Shown here: in pieces, positions 1 through 9,997 of the stretch
Layout of the letters: the number at the start of each line of letters is the position of its first letter
How positions within the stretch are numbered: position 1 is the stretch's first letter
Source: Brucella cytisi
GTDB taxonomy: Bacteria; Pseudomonadota; Alphaproteobacteria; Rhizobiales; Rhizobiaceae
DNA: 64,000 bases
NCBI GenBank assembly: GCA_012103075.1
Contig: JAAVLQ010000003.1
Span: 372,001-436,000, forward strand
Direction of reading: 5' to 3'
Notes under the pieces: generated by a model
The model's input: only the letters and a program-made list of their open reading frames with translations
What the model was told of the DNA's origin: nothing
Database searches by the model: none
Program-made: the position numbers and the translations under genes

Positions 1-440
1 ACCGCAATTTCCATCAGCTTCACCATCCAGAAGATCGCACGTGATGAAAGGTGTCGCGACGACAGCAGCTGGTTGCGATAATCCCATTTCGCCCGGTCGT
101 GCTGAATCACAACACGGTCCGCGTTGCTGGCTGTCCAGTCCGACCAACGATGAGGAGTTACATACATCGCGTTCAACAGATCGGGATCGTAAAGCGAAAC
201 TTGCCGGATCGCGCGAAGGTAGTCGCCCATGCGTTCCTCCTCGAACCCGACGATGTGGCCCAGCATTGACAGGATACCATGTTCGCGCAAGGCCGCGACC
301 GCCTGTTGATCCTCGCGCACCGTCGAGCCTTTGCGGATCGCGGCCAGCGTCGCCGGATCGGTAGGCTCTATTCCCATCAGCACGCAGATCATTCCCGCCC
401 GCTTCATTAATGGAAGAAGGTCCGCGTCGCGCACGCAGGT
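1..440 (-). pseudogene. BchE-like B12/radical SAM protein, internal fragment
   Basis: Translating the minus strand from about 435 to the left edge gives an open frame that reads like the middle and C-terminal part of the anaerobic Mg-protoporphyrin monomethyl ester cyclase family (BchE). Recognisable pieces are RDADLLPLMKRAG, MGIEPTDPATLAAIRKGST, LREHGILSMLGHIVGFEEE, LYDPDLLNAMYVTPHRW and KWDYRNQLLSSRH. The N-terminal cobalamin domain and the CxxxCxxC iron-sulfur motif are absent, because the frame runs into an unrelated LysR sequence at about 435-447. The 3' end lies outside the window. In phototrophs the family makes the isocyclic ring of bacteriochlorophyll, but related proteins of unknown role exist, so the function is inferred only from sequence resemblance. 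No other photosynthesis gene is visible in the window. Confidence 0.6.
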
Positions 441-640
441 CCCGGTGACCGGTCAAACCGATGAATCAAATGCATCGGCATTCTCCGATTGCGCGCTGTC
501 CGCTTCTCAAGGTCCAATATGACAAGACGACCGGCTTCGATGTCGGCGCTAACGATGCCAAGAGGCATCCCCCAACCAAGCCCATCTCGTAACAACTCAT
601 GTTTCAAACCGAGATCATTGGTGATGATTTCAGGTATCAT
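407..640 (-). pseudogene. LysR-type regulator, C-terminal fragment
   Basis: The minus strand encodes NDLGLKHELLRDGLGWG followed by GIVSADIEAGRLVILDLE and MHLIHRFDRSPGPA. This is the usual end of a LysR substrate-binding domain (NDLxAKHxLLRxGLGWG, then DIxxGRLV, then HRxDxxPGPA). About 200 upstream residues, including the DNA-binding domain, are missing. The fragment begins directly at the 3' end of the MFS gene and its last residues merge into the BchE-like fragment. It is therefore a remnant cut at both ends, not a functional regulator. The frame closes at 407, inside the neighbouring fragment. Confidence 0.72.
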
Positions 641-1950
641 TTCCACTGTAACGCAGCAGTGCCGGGATCCTGACAGCCAGTATTACCGGGACGATCACCA
701 GAGAGATCCCGCTCAACATTGCGACGTGGATGATTCCAATGAATTCTGCGGCTATGCCTAGCATGAGACTGGCAACCGGCATAATGCCAATTGTCAGCTC
801 CTGTATTCCCATCACGCGTCCTTGCAACTGCGGCTTTGTCATCATCAGCATCAAGGTCGTCTGCAAAACCGCAAAAGGCGATGATGCCAGTCCGATCAGC
901 GTCATCAGGATAAAAGATAGCGGAATTGACGAAGAGAGTGCGAACACCGCCCAAAGCGCTCCCCACGTCACGTCGCAGTTGCGCACACGAAAAGACCGCC
1001 CTTATAATGAAAATCACCCGGGCTGGCGATAATAAGCGAGCCAATCAGACCACCTGTCCCGCTACACGCCAGCAGCCAGCCAAGCCCTCGTGGATCGAGA
1101 TGCAGATGTTCCTTGGCGATGACTGGCATGAACCCCTGATAAATTGGCCATAACAATATATTCGCAGCAAAAGTTACCGACAGCACCGCACCCAGCAAGC
1201 GGTTGGATAGAACGACTTGAAAGCCGGCAGCCAACGATCTCCCGGGCTCTCGCCTGACGCAGAGCCGTGTTTGTTTTTCAGATTTCGAACCGGCCAGATT
1301 GCTACAAAGGCGATCAGATACCAGAATGCAGAGACCGCCAGCGCAACGGCTGGACCAAAGCTGGCAATCATAGCACCACCCAGTGCAGGACCGATAACCT
1401 GGGTCAGGTAAACAACGATGGAATTGAGTGCGTTCGCGTTGCTCAGGCTCTCACGCCCGACAAAATCGGCGACCGGGCTGAACCGGGCCGGTTGCGAGGG
1501 AGATTGCGCCAGACCAATGCAGAAGCCACCGAAAACCAGCCCCCAGAAACTGGCCATGTTCAGCGCGACCCGGGGTCGCGATTAACACCATCATCACGAA
1601 TGCCCAGCCCGATGCCACAAGCAACAGTTTCGGACGGTCAAAACGGTCCGAAATGACACCGCTAACCGGACCCAGCATCATTGGTGAGAGGCGCGCGGCA
1701 GTGAAAATTGCAACCGAGATCTCGGAATGTGTATATTCGAACACCAACCACCCTAGTACGAGTGTTTGCGTCCATACCCCAAAAAAAAGAAAAGATTGGA
1801 GAGCCATAACAACCGGTAGCGCGGGTATAGAAGAAGTGAGGATGCAATTCGCTTCACTACGCCGTGACCGAGTTTCCCGGTTCTATGCGAGGCCGCCGCC
1901 TCAACTGCAATATCTTCCCGTTCTGACATGGATAACTCATGAATATGCAC
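630..1950 (-). CDS. MFS exporter, MFS_3/EntS-like, frameshifted
   Basis: Five overlapping frame segments join into one roughly 440-residue major facilitator protein, which is a full length for the family. It begins MHIHELSMSERED (an internal Met at 1929 is an alternative start). It then reads YPRYRLLWLSNLFFFLG, WTQTLVLGWLVFEYTHS and the loop motif GVISDRFDRPKLLL, a typical motif A (DRxxRR-like) between helices 2 and 3. Later segments include GLVFGGFCIGLAQSPSQPARFS, QVIGPALGGAMIA and LLACSGTGGLIGSLI. The MFS_3 subgroup exports small hydrophobic compounds or siderophores across the inner membrane; the substrate here is unknown. Frame breaks lie near 1785 (an A8/C4 homopolymer), 1560, 1220 and 975. 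The 3' end abuts a LysR remnant. There is no neighbour that indicates the substrate. Confidence 0.8.
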
Positions 1951-2363
1951 CGTTCAGGCGCTGAAACCACCTCGCACGTCAACCTGCTGAATTGATAGCG
2001 GGCAGCGTGTTCCGCCTCTTATACGTGTGGTGGTATTCATTCGGAAATTAAATATTACTATATTGAGTATTCACTTTCCAAATACTTTCAAGAGGAAGCG
2101 TGCAGACGTATACGAAGAAGCGATCGTACCCAAAGCGAGACTGTGGATCGGGCGTTTTTGATAATAATGAAATTGCCAGAAACATGATCCAATGAGCCGG
2201 GAACTACCGCCGTTTTGGCATTTCCTCCATTGCCCCATCCCCGGGCATGGCCCTCCATGCGCCTCCGCAAGAGATTACTGGAGCACGGAGCTCAGGCCGG
2301 TGAAGCAAGAAAAACGGTCAGATCGGGAATAGCAGCCACACTTCGCATACAACGGTTCTGTAC
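1951..2363. other. Intergenic region, no gene seen
   Basis: This stretch separates the minus-strand MFS gene start from the 3' end of the DauR-like regulator. It includes an AT-rich segment at about 2035-2095 that could hold the MFS promoter. No convincing coding frame, repeat or RNA gene was found. Confidence 0.4.
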
Positions 2364-3041
2364 TCATTTCCCAACGTTCGCGACATGACCATTCAGATAA
2401 TTATAAACTGTAGCCCGTCCCATACCGAGCAGTCGACATATATAGCTGGCAGCGTTTTTCCCGCTGAACGCTCCGTCATCGGCGAGCGCCTGCACAAGTT
2501 CTTTCTTTTGTGCTCGGGTAAGGTCGGAAATGTTCAGCCCACGCGACGTGGTCCAATGCTGAATATAACTGTTAATGCGTTCAAACCAGTCATCGCGAAA
2601 CAAACTTTCCATCTCGCCCGGCGCCGGAGGAACCGATACAAAATTCTGTAATGTGAGCACCATACTTTCGAACACTGACATATCGGCATTGATACACAAA
2701 ACGCCAATTTCCTTACCCGACACCGCTCTGACAACAGAACTGATAGATTTTATTCTACGCCCATCCCAGTTCGTTTTGGCGTAAGGGCCAATCAGTACGT
2801 CGGATGATTTAAAGTCAATCTCATCGAGGTTGGAAGGATCTCCCGGTTCTCGTTTTGAGAAGTTCCCGGCGATATGAACAACAGATTTGCTCGACAGATC
2901 ATGAAGAACAACTTCCGCAAAGGGGCAAACAAATTCGCTATTGCCTCGCATATCGGCACATAAGGCAAAGTGCCGGGTCAATTTCGTTGGCCACAGCTTT
3001 GTTTTCCTTACCCAAAATGAATCCTCCTTCGTCGATCCCAC
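2364..3041 (-). CDS. YheO/DauR-type PAS-HTH transcriptional regulator
   Basis: This intact 225-residue protein has the two-part architecture of the DauR/YheO family. An N-terminal PAS-like domain (about residues 25-130) contains CPFAEVVLHDLSSKSVVHIAGN and a GVLCINADMSVFESM strand. The C-terminal domain is an HTH_22 module (about 165-222) with KKELVQALADDGAFSGKNAA and LLGMGRATVYNYLN. Members repress or activate amino-acid catabolism genes in response to a ligand. The gene is divergent from the amino-acid ABC operon starting at 3208, with 166 bp between the starts, so it very probably controls that operon and itself. It is one of the few genes here with no frame break. The effector is not known; an amino acid or opine-like substrate of the importer is the natural candidate. 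Confidence 0.85.
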   Translation of the reverse strand: MGSTKEDSFWVRKTKLWPTKLTRHFALCADMRGNSEFVCPFAEVVLHDLSSKSVVHIAGNFSKREPGDPSNLDEIDFKSSDVLIGPYAKTNWDGRRIKSISSVVRAVSGKEIGVLCINADMSVFESMVLTLQNFVSVPPAPGEMESLFRDDWFERINSYIQHWTTSRGLNISDLTRAQKKELVQALADDGAFSGKNAASYICRLLGMGRATVYNYLNGHVANVGK

Positions 3042-3080
3042 GCAATATAGACTGAATCCTCTTTGAACACTTCCGAATTA

Positions 3081-3120
3081 ATTGGACTAGACAGTCTATT
3101 TTAGATGAAATAGTCTAATA
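3081..3120. promoter_or_regulatory. Candidate operator in the DauR/ABC divergent promoter
   Basis: The AT-rich divergent intergenic region holds two overlapping dyads. TAGAC-A-GTCTA lies at 3088-3098, and the inverted repeat CTATTT-tagatg-AAATAG lies just downstream. The segment AGTCTA occurs at both ends. The position, midway between the two start codons, suits a site shared by the regulator and the importer operon. Binding is inferred, not known. Confidence 0.45.
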
Positions 3121-3207
3121 ACAATCCGGGCGCCACGCAAGCGGGGAAAATCAGATGCATCGCCCGGAAATGGGCTGTTGAAATAATAACAAAAGGGAAC
3201 AAACACG

Positions 3208-4013
3208 ATGAATAACTGGAAACTGTCTCTGACTGGTGCCGCAGCGGTAGCGCTGGCTGCACTTACTACGGCCCAAGCCGAAACGTTGCGGGTTGGTATG
3301 GAATGTACCTATCCGCCATTCAACTACCGCACGGCGGAAGGCAATCTCGAAGGCTACGATGTGGATGTGGCCAAAGGCGTTGCCGAGATCACCGGTTACG
3401 AGCTGGACTATGTTTGTCAGGGGTTTGACGGATTGATTCCGGCCTTGCTCGCCAACAAATTTGATCTGATCATTGCTTCCATGTCGATTACCGACAAGCG
3501 CAAACAGCAGATCGATTTTTCTATCCCTTATCGCAAGTCGGTCGGGCACGGTGGGGCAGGCTGGAAAGGGGCCGATATGTTTGACTCAAACGGACAGCCC
3601 ATCCCCGAAAAATTCAACGGCGTCCGGATAGGTGTCGAACGTGCGTCGACCTACTTCGAATGGTTCAAGGCCAAACTGCCTGATGCCGATCTGGTCATGT
3701 ATGACGGTGTCGAACCAATGTATCTCGACCTCAAGAACGGTCGCGTCGACATGATCATGACCAATCCGATGAAGGCCTATCTCTCCTTCTTGCAGGGCGA
3801 AGGTAAAGGCAAATTTGAGCTGGTCGGGCCGGAAATCAACGAGCCTGAATATTTCGGACCGGTGTTGGGATCGGTCTGCGCAAAGGTGACGACGGATTGC
3901 GTGGCAAGATAGACGATGCCATTCGTCAGCTCATTCGCGAGGGCAAGCTCAAGGAGTATGCCCTGAAGATATTTCCATTCCCGATCCATGATGATGCATG
4001 GGCTGATAAATAA
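3208..4013 (+). CDS. Polar amino-acid ABC transporter, substrate-binding protein
   Basis: The protein starts with a clear Sec signal peptide (MNNWKLSLTG through LAALTTAQA). It continues with the family 3 solute-binding signature ETLRVGMECTYPPFNYR, then GYDVDVAKGVAEITG, CQGFDGLIPALLANKFDLI and ASMSITDKRKQQIDFSIPYR. A frame break near 3895 interrupts the C-terminus. The next frame continues with GKIDDAIRQLIREGKLKEYA and ends at the TAA at 4011-4013, giving about 268 residues, as expected for HisJ/ArtJ-type periplasmic proteins. These capture lysine, arginine, ornithine, histidine or opines and deliver them to the permeases encoded next. Start 3208 is preceded by the purine-rich aaaagggaac. It is the first gene of the operon. 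Substrate specificity cannot be read from the sequence with certainty. Confidence 0.9.
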
Positions 4014-4023
4014 TCCGTCGATC

Positions 4024-4745
4024 ATGGTTTTCAAAAGACGGAGAAGCAAATTGGAAGCCCTGAACGGTTGGTGGGATAATTATCTATTCGCATCGGTCAT
4101 AGTTGCGAAAGTATTCATCTACTCCTTGATTCTGACGGTGATTTTTGGACTGCTTGGCGCTGCTGCCAAGCTGTCGTCTAGTCGGCCACTGAATGCAATT
4201 GGCAACATGTACACGGTGTTCTTTCGTGGCACGCCTGAAATACTTGTCATCCTTATGCTGTATTTTGGTTCGGCGGTCACATTGACAACGATTGCACGGC
4301 TTTTCAATCCGTCGGTCAAGTTCATTGACATTCCGCCATTCTGGGCGGGCTCGATAGCCATTGCCCCGGTTGTGGGCGCTTATGCCACTGAAACATTCCG
4401 CGGGGCGTTCAAGAGCGTCAAACCCGGCAGCGTCGAAGCTTCGCGCGCCCGGGAATGAACGCCCTGCAGACATTTGTCTATATTCGCCTGCCCGAAATGT
4501 GGCGCACGGCCTTGCCAGCCTTTGGCAATCACATGTTATCGCTCATCAAGGATACGGCGCTGATCTCGATCATCGGGCTAAACGAGACGCTGTTTGTAGC
4601 CAAACAGGCAGCGGGCGTGACTGGTAAACCCTTTACGATGTATATCGTCGTGGGCCTGATATACCTGTTTTTTCCAGCATCATCACGCTCTCAGTCAATC
4701 TGCTTGAGTACGGCCAACCGGCATTTGCAGCGGAGACCATCATGA
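4024..4745 (+). CDS. Amino-acid ABC transporter permease 1, frameshifted
   Basis: This is a HisQ/HisM-type inner membrane permease. Start at MVFKRRRSKLE is chosen because the hydrophobic helices follow directly (FIYSLILTVIFGLLGAAAKL). The family signature FFRGTPEILVILMLYFG, the EAA-like loop (ALQTFVYIRLPEMWRTALPAFGNH) and the segment LIKDTALISIIGLNE are all present. A frame break near 4450 splits the EAA region (SVEASRARE, then MNALQTF). Another near 4670 affects the last helix. The stop TGA at 4743-4745 overlaps the next ATG, which is normal for paired permeases. It forms a heterodimeric channel with the following permease. Confidence 0.85.
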
Positions 4746-5424
4746 ATATGAGTATTCTCCTTGATGCACTGCCACGCATGCTGGGCGGTTTTGCCATGAC
4801 ATTCCAGTTGATGGTCGTTTCCCTAGCCACCGGAACCCTGATCGCTGTCATCCTGCTCCTGATGCGACTGAGTGCCAGATGGTGGCTGTCCCGCCGGCGC
4901 AGCTCTATATCTACGTTTTCCGCGGGACCCCGATCCTCGTCCAGATATTCATCATCTATTACGGCCTACCCCAATTTGACTGGATTCGTGACAGCATGTT
5001 CTGGCCAGTATTCAGAGACCCGTTTGGTTGTGCCATTGTCGCACTTTCGCTAAATGTTGGGGCCTATGTTTCTGAAGTTTTCCGGGGCGGAGTTCTCGCG
5101 GTAGAGCGCGGGCTGACCGAAGCCGGCGCCGCTCTTGGAATGAATTCAATACACCGCTTCGTTTATATTACCGCGCCGCTCGCCTTCCGCATATGTCTGC
5201 CAGCATACGGCAACGAGATCATCAGCCTGATGAAATCAACCGCGCTTGCAAGCACAATTACTCTTGTCGACATGACCGGCATCGCCCGAACCATTGTCGC
5301 TGAAACCTTTGCTCCCTACCAGATATTCCTGTCACTGGCCTTCGTCTACATCATCCTGACACGGATATTGCAGACTGGGATCAAGCGCCTTGAGGATTAT
5401 CTTGGCCGCCACATGGTGCGCTAA
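4742..5424 (+). CDS. Amino-acid ABC transporter permease 2, frameshifted
   Basis: This is the second HisM/HisQ-type permease. It begins MNMSILLDALPRMLGGFAMT, breaks frame near 4875, and resumes with YIYVFRGTPILVQIFIIYYG, the permease signature. It continues with VGAYVSEVFRGGVLAVERG, the EAA loop LTEAGAALGMNSIHRFVYIT and LMKSTALASTITLVDMTG. The reconstructed length is about 227 residues, standard for the family. Its ATG overlaps the stop of permease 1 (ATGA), implying translational coupling. With the upstream permease it forms the membrane channel for the importer, and the EAA loop contacts the ATPase encoded 29 bp downstream. Confidence 0.87.
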
Positions 5425-5453
5425 AGCAAAACTGTCTCTTGAAGGTGACTTCC

Positions 5454-6199
5454 ATGAATGAAGATAAACACACGATGATTGAACTGGTCAATGTTAACAA
5501 GAACTTCGGCAAGTTCGGGCACTCAAGCAGATTAACCTCAAGGTGCACCGTGGAGAGAAGATCGTCGTATGCGGTCCGTCCGGATCGGGCAAATCAACGT
5601 TGATCCGCTGTATCAACCGGATGGAAGAGCATTCAAGCGGCGATATCTTCATCGACGGTCACGAGCTTACCGACAAGACCCGGGACATCAATGCAGTCCG
5701 GCGTGAAGTCGGCATGGTTTTCCAGAGCTTCAATCTGTTTCCGCATATGACCGTTCTCCGCAATCTCACCATTGCCCAGCGTCTGGTTCGTCGAACGCCC
5801 TTGAAACAGGCCACCGAAATTGCCATGCATTATCTGGAGCGTGTCAGGATTCCCGAACAGGCACACAAATATCCGATTCAGCTTTCCGGTGGACAACAAC
5901 AGCGAGTGGCAATCGCGCGAGCCCTGTGCATGAAACCCCAGATCATGCTGTTTGATGAGCCGACCTCCGCCCTTGACCCGGAAATGATATCCGAAGTGCT
6001 CGACGTGATGGTCGATCTTGCGCAGGGCGGCATGACCATGGTCTGCGTGACACACGAAATGGGCTTCGCCAAATCCGTTGCCGACAGGGTCGTGTTCATG
6101 GACCGCGGCGAAATGATTGAAGAAGCAGATCGGGCTTTCTTCGGCAATCCGAAGAACGAACGTACGGCGCTGTTTCTGCGTCAGATACTCAGACATTAG
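5454..6199 (+). CDS. Amino-acid ABC transporter ATP-binding protein
   Basis: This is a HisP/GlnQ-type ATPase of about 248 residues. The start MNEDKHTMIELVNVNKNFGKF is followed by a one-base frame break near 5520, after which ALKQINLKVHRGEKIVVC continues. The Walker A motif GPSGSGKST, Q-loop VFQSFNLFPHMTV, signature LSGGQQQRVAIARAL, Walker B MLFDEPTSALDP, and H-loop VTHEMGFAKSVADRV are all intact. It powers the importer encoded by the three upstream genes. The gene order (binding protein, permease, permease, ATPase) and same-strand tight spacing define one operon under the divergent DauR-type regulator. Confidence 0.93.
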
Positions 6200-6341
6200 C
6201 GTGTGCGAGCGATCGTACACACTCTCCTGATCGTCGGAAGCTCATAGCGATCGGAAAAGGCAAATACAGGAAGGAACGGATGATTGGGTCCAGATCATCC
6301 GAGCGGATTCTTGTGCTCAGAAAATCCATGTGAGGCAATTG

Positions 6342-7301
6342 ATGGCCAAAGTCTTTCAAATTGATGATATTCGTTCCGCTGCCGAGGCAATGGACCTGAC
6401 GTCTGTCATCGAAGCCGGTTTCGTCGCCTACTCTGACGGAAAAGTCGTAGTCCCGCCTGTGGGCGAGCTCCTGTTTGCACAGCCACCGGCGACACACACA
6501 TAAAATACGGCTATATCCATAACGACGAAATCTTCGTGATCAAGATCGCTTCAGGCTTTTATGATAATCCTTCCATCGGACTTCCGTCTGGCTCCGGTCT
6601 GATGCTTGTTTTCTCCCAGAAGACTGGTTTCCTGCAGTCCATTCTTCTCGATGACGGTTATCTTACTAACATCCGGACTGCGCTGGCCGGTCGTATTGCG
6701 GCAAGATACCTCGCTCCCAGAACGGTCAACGCAATAGGGATCTATGGTACCGGAGCGATGGCACGTCTGCAGCTAACCTATCTTGCTTCCGTAACAGACT
6801 GCCGGGAAGTAGTGGTGTGGGGTCGTTCTGAGGAAGGTCTGGATCGCTACTGCGAAGATATCTCCGCGCTTGGCTACTCCGTTACACCCACACGTAAAAG
6901 CAGCGACGTCACGGATGCCTGTAATGTTATAGTTACGACCACTCCGTCTGTCCAACCGCTGATCATGCAAAAGCCGGGTGCGCCCCGGGACACATATCAC
7001 CGCCGTTGGTTCAGATACGCCGGAGAAACAGGAACTGGACGGACGCATCCCGGGCATTGCCAAAGTCGTTATTGCAGACAGCATAGAACAATGCCGCTCA
7101 CGCGGGGAAATATTCCATGCCATTCGTGAAGGGCACCTCTCGGAGAACGGAGTTCTGGAGCTGGGCAATGTCATAAAGTCCGGCGCGAAAGCGCGGGCAA
7201 GCGAAAGCGACATCACCGTAGCTGATCTAACCGGCGTTGCGGTTCAGGATATCCAGATAGCAAAAGCAGTTTGCGAGCGGCTGTTATCCCCTTCCGCATG
7301 A
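6342..7301 (+). CDS. Ornithine cyclodeaminase/mu-crystallin family protein
   Basis: The protein begins MAKVFQIDDIRSAAEAMDL and reads through the family landmarks PVGELLF, GDTHIKYGYI, PSIGLPSGSGLMLVFS, DDGYLTNIRTALAGRIAARY, the NAD-binding GIYGTGAMARLQL and HITAVGSDTPEKQELDG. The reconstructed length, about 320 residues, is typical. Frame breaks lie near 6480 and 6975. Members include ornithine cyclodeaminase, 1-pyrroline-2-carboxylate and ketimine reductases, and the SbnB-type dehydrogenase that makes a diaminopropionate precursor. It lies in line with the ABC importer and the threonine-synthase-like gene 47 bp downstream, so it probably acts on the imported amino acid. Which of the family reactions it performs cannot be decided from sequence alone. 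Confidence 0.85.
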
Positions 7302-7348
7302 ACAAATGCTGCAAACTACACCAGTTAAATCGAACAAGGAGGAGTGTA

Positions 7349-8798
7349 ATGATCCAGTACGTTAGTACAACAGGTGGTATTGAGCCGGTCGGCTTTGATG
7401 AAGCCGTGCTCCGGGGGTTTGCAGCCGATGGCGGCCTGTTCGTTCCCGATGAGATCCCCGTCATCGAAAACCAGACTGGAAGCACTTTCCGGGCTCACAT
7501 TTCAGGAGCTCGCATTCGAGCTGACTTCGTTATACATTGATCCATCAATCATCCCGCCACATGATCTGAAACGGCTCATAAACGATAGCTATCGTGACTT
7601 TCAACACCCTGACATCGTCAGACTGGCTCCAATCACCGGCGAACCCGATATAAGCGTACTAGAGCTCTTTCATGGCCCGACCCAGTCTTTCAAGGACATG
7701 GCAATGGGCTTCCTGATGCAGACAGTGGACTATCTCCTCGAGAAGCGTCAGAAACGGCTGAACATCGTGCTGGCCACTACCGGTGACACCGGTCCGGCCG
7801 CCGCGTGGGCAGCAGCCGGAAAACGCCATATTGACTGCTGGCCGCTATACCCGCGGGGAATGATTTCCGGGAACAAGAGCGTCAAATGACGGTGTTGCGC
7901 GCCGATAATGTTCACCCGGTCGGCGTTGAAAACTGCCCTGATGGCGGCGACGATCTTGATCTTGTCGTTGCTCAGTTATTCGAAGATGACACTCTTAAAC
8001 GCAACACGGGGCTCTCCAGCGTCAACTCAATTAACTGGTGCCGTGTCATGTATCAGACTGTGCACTATTTTTACGCCTATTTCCGGACGGTCAATCAGGT
8101 AGGCGACCCTATCGTTTTCTCCGTGCCATCAGGAGCTTTCGGCAATCTGTTCGCCGGTTATCTGGCGCGTTCGATGGGATTGCCGGTTGCCCGGTTTGTC
8201 TGCGCCAACAACGTCAACAGCGCTCTGCATACCGCGTTCTCAACCGGAATATTTCCGCGCCGTGATCTTGTTCAAACCCCTCGTCAGCGATCGACATCGT
8301 CGCACCATACAATTTTTGGCGTTTTTGTACTTCGTCACAAACCGCGACGCAAAACGTATACGGCAATGGATGAAGGACTTCTCCGAAAACCGGCTGGTGG
8401 AGTTCGATCAGGATACAGCTGATAAAATTCGGGACGGTTTCATTTCAGCTTCTATCGGTGATGAGAAAACCCTTGCAACCATCCGCAATCTTTATGAAAC
8501 TGATGGTTCCTATCTCATCGATCCACATACCGCAGTTGCAGTTGCAGCCGTTAACTCTGTCCGCGATCAATTGCCCGCTGATGTCAAGATCGTATGTGTT
8601 GCAACCGCACATCCTGCCAAGTTTCCGGATGTTATGAAGAGTGCTCTCAATCTGGAAAAACTGCCGGCGTCAGCACACCACCCCGCAATTGATGAAGCGC
8701 GCGCAGCCTGCGAGCATCTTCGTATTTGTCAGCTCGAAAACCTCCGGGCAAATCTCATAGAGGAGATGACGAGGCAGACCGAACGTCGCAGCGCATAG
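7349..8798 (+). CDS. Threonine synthase-like PLP enzyme, frameshifted
   Basis: The product is about 480 residues, the size of the long (bacterial/yeast) threonine synthase type. It starts MIQYVSTTGGIEPVGFDEAV, preceded by an AAGGAGG-like Shine-Dalgarno. Diagnostic segments are LRGFAADGGLFVPDEIP, the PLP lysine motif HGPTQSFKDMAMGFL, ATTGDTGPAAAWA, VFSVPSGAFGNLFAGYLA and the C-terminal VATAHPAKFPDVM. Frame breaks occur near 7480, 7860 and 8270. Authentic ThrC converts O-phosphohomoserine to threonine and phosphate. Its position inside a catabolic amino-acid transporter operon, next to a phosphatase, suggests a paralogue acting on an imported compound rather than the housekeeping enzyme; that is inference. 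Confidence 0.85.
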
Positions 8799-8939
8799 TT
8801 CCAGCACTTGATGGACCGGAAAGATCGGCTGGCGGGTTCTCAGAACCGCCAACCGAAACCACACAGCTTCGCTGTGGAACCAAATACGTGTAACTAATCC
8901 AGATAACTCATAGCTGGTCATGCATTCGGAAGCGCGACA

Positions 8940-9719
8940 ATGTCTGAACAGACACTGAACCAGTTGGCTATATTCGCAAATGAACTAGCCGATATTGCAC
9001 GTCATACCATCCGTAGTTCGAAACAGGCCGACCGACGCCCCATCGCGAAACCAGACTCGAGCCCGGTGACGAACACAGACAAAACTGTGGAACTTCGTCT
9101 GCGAGAGCGCATAGCCGAACGCTTCCCGGATCATGGAATTCTTGGGGAAGAATTCGGTGCCGGAGGATTGGATCGGGAATTTGTATGGGTCGTAGACCCG
9201 ATTGATGGGACCAAGGCATTCATCGGAGGGCTTGCAATCTATGGGACGCTGATTTCTCTAACACGCGGCGGCGTACCACTCATCGGGTTGATCGATAATC
9301 CAACCACAGGAGACCGTTGGCTTGGCAAAGCGGGGTAAGCCAACGACCTTGAACGGCAATCCTGTCCAGTGCGCCTCAACCGGGACCCTTGCCGAAGCCT
9401 TTATAGCCAACGGAAATCCTGATGTATTCACCGGGTCGGACAGAGTATGTGTCGATAACTTGCGCGAAGCGACACGCTGGTGTGTTTATGGGGAAGCTGT
9501 ATTGCTTATGGACGTGTCGCAGACGGAAGCCCGGATATAAGCATTGATGGCGGTCTCTCGCCATATGATTATTGCGCACTCGTCCCTGTAATTAATGGAG
9601 CAGGAGGCTGTATTACGGACTGGCAGGGAGCAGGGCTTGGCCTCGCATCAGGTGACCGATGTGTAGCGTCTGCAAATCCTGATCTCCACCGGCAAGTGCT
9701 TGACAGGCTGTCATCTTGA
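8940..9719 (+). CDS. Inositol monophosphatase-family phosphatase (HisN-like), frameshifted
   Basis: The gene encodes about 259 residues of the Mg-dependent FIG superfamily. It begins MSEQTLNQLAIFANELADIA and shows the metal-binding motifs: DSSPVTNTDK, GILGEEFG, and WVVDPIDGTKAFIGG (the DPIDGT aspartates). The C-terminal part reads ISIDGGLSPYDYCALVPVIN followed by GAGG, the last metal ligand region (normally WDxAA; here YDYCA, close to the histidinol-phosphatase HisN type). Frame breaks lie near 9335 and 9490. The reaction is hydrolysis of a phosphomonoester such as inositol-1-phosphate or histidinol phosphate. It is the last gene of the DauR-linked operon, so the substrate may be a phosphorylated intermediate of that pathway. 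Confidence 0.83.
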
Positions 9720-9997
9720 ATTCCACAGACAGCTTCATCCATGTTTTGAAAGTAGCACCCTTCCCAAACCTTGCAGGCTGTAGCGTCTGAAGACCAAATC
9801 GGCACATTCGACTGGGATGCGCGGAACAGCGTTCCCCACACCCGGTTCAAGCATCCAGCCCCGGAGCTGGTTGCCGGCAAGCGACGGTCGACCGACAATC
9901 TGGAGAGACCACACCGGCATTTCGTCCTCATTCCATTCTCCCGACGGGTGGAGTTGCTCCAGCATACTTCCCCGGCTGCACTTAATGATCTTATGCG

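Noticed and set aside
5633..6220. 195-codon minus-strand frame
   Set aside because: Shadow of the ABC ATPase; Walker A, Walker B and the signature motif are on the plus strand.
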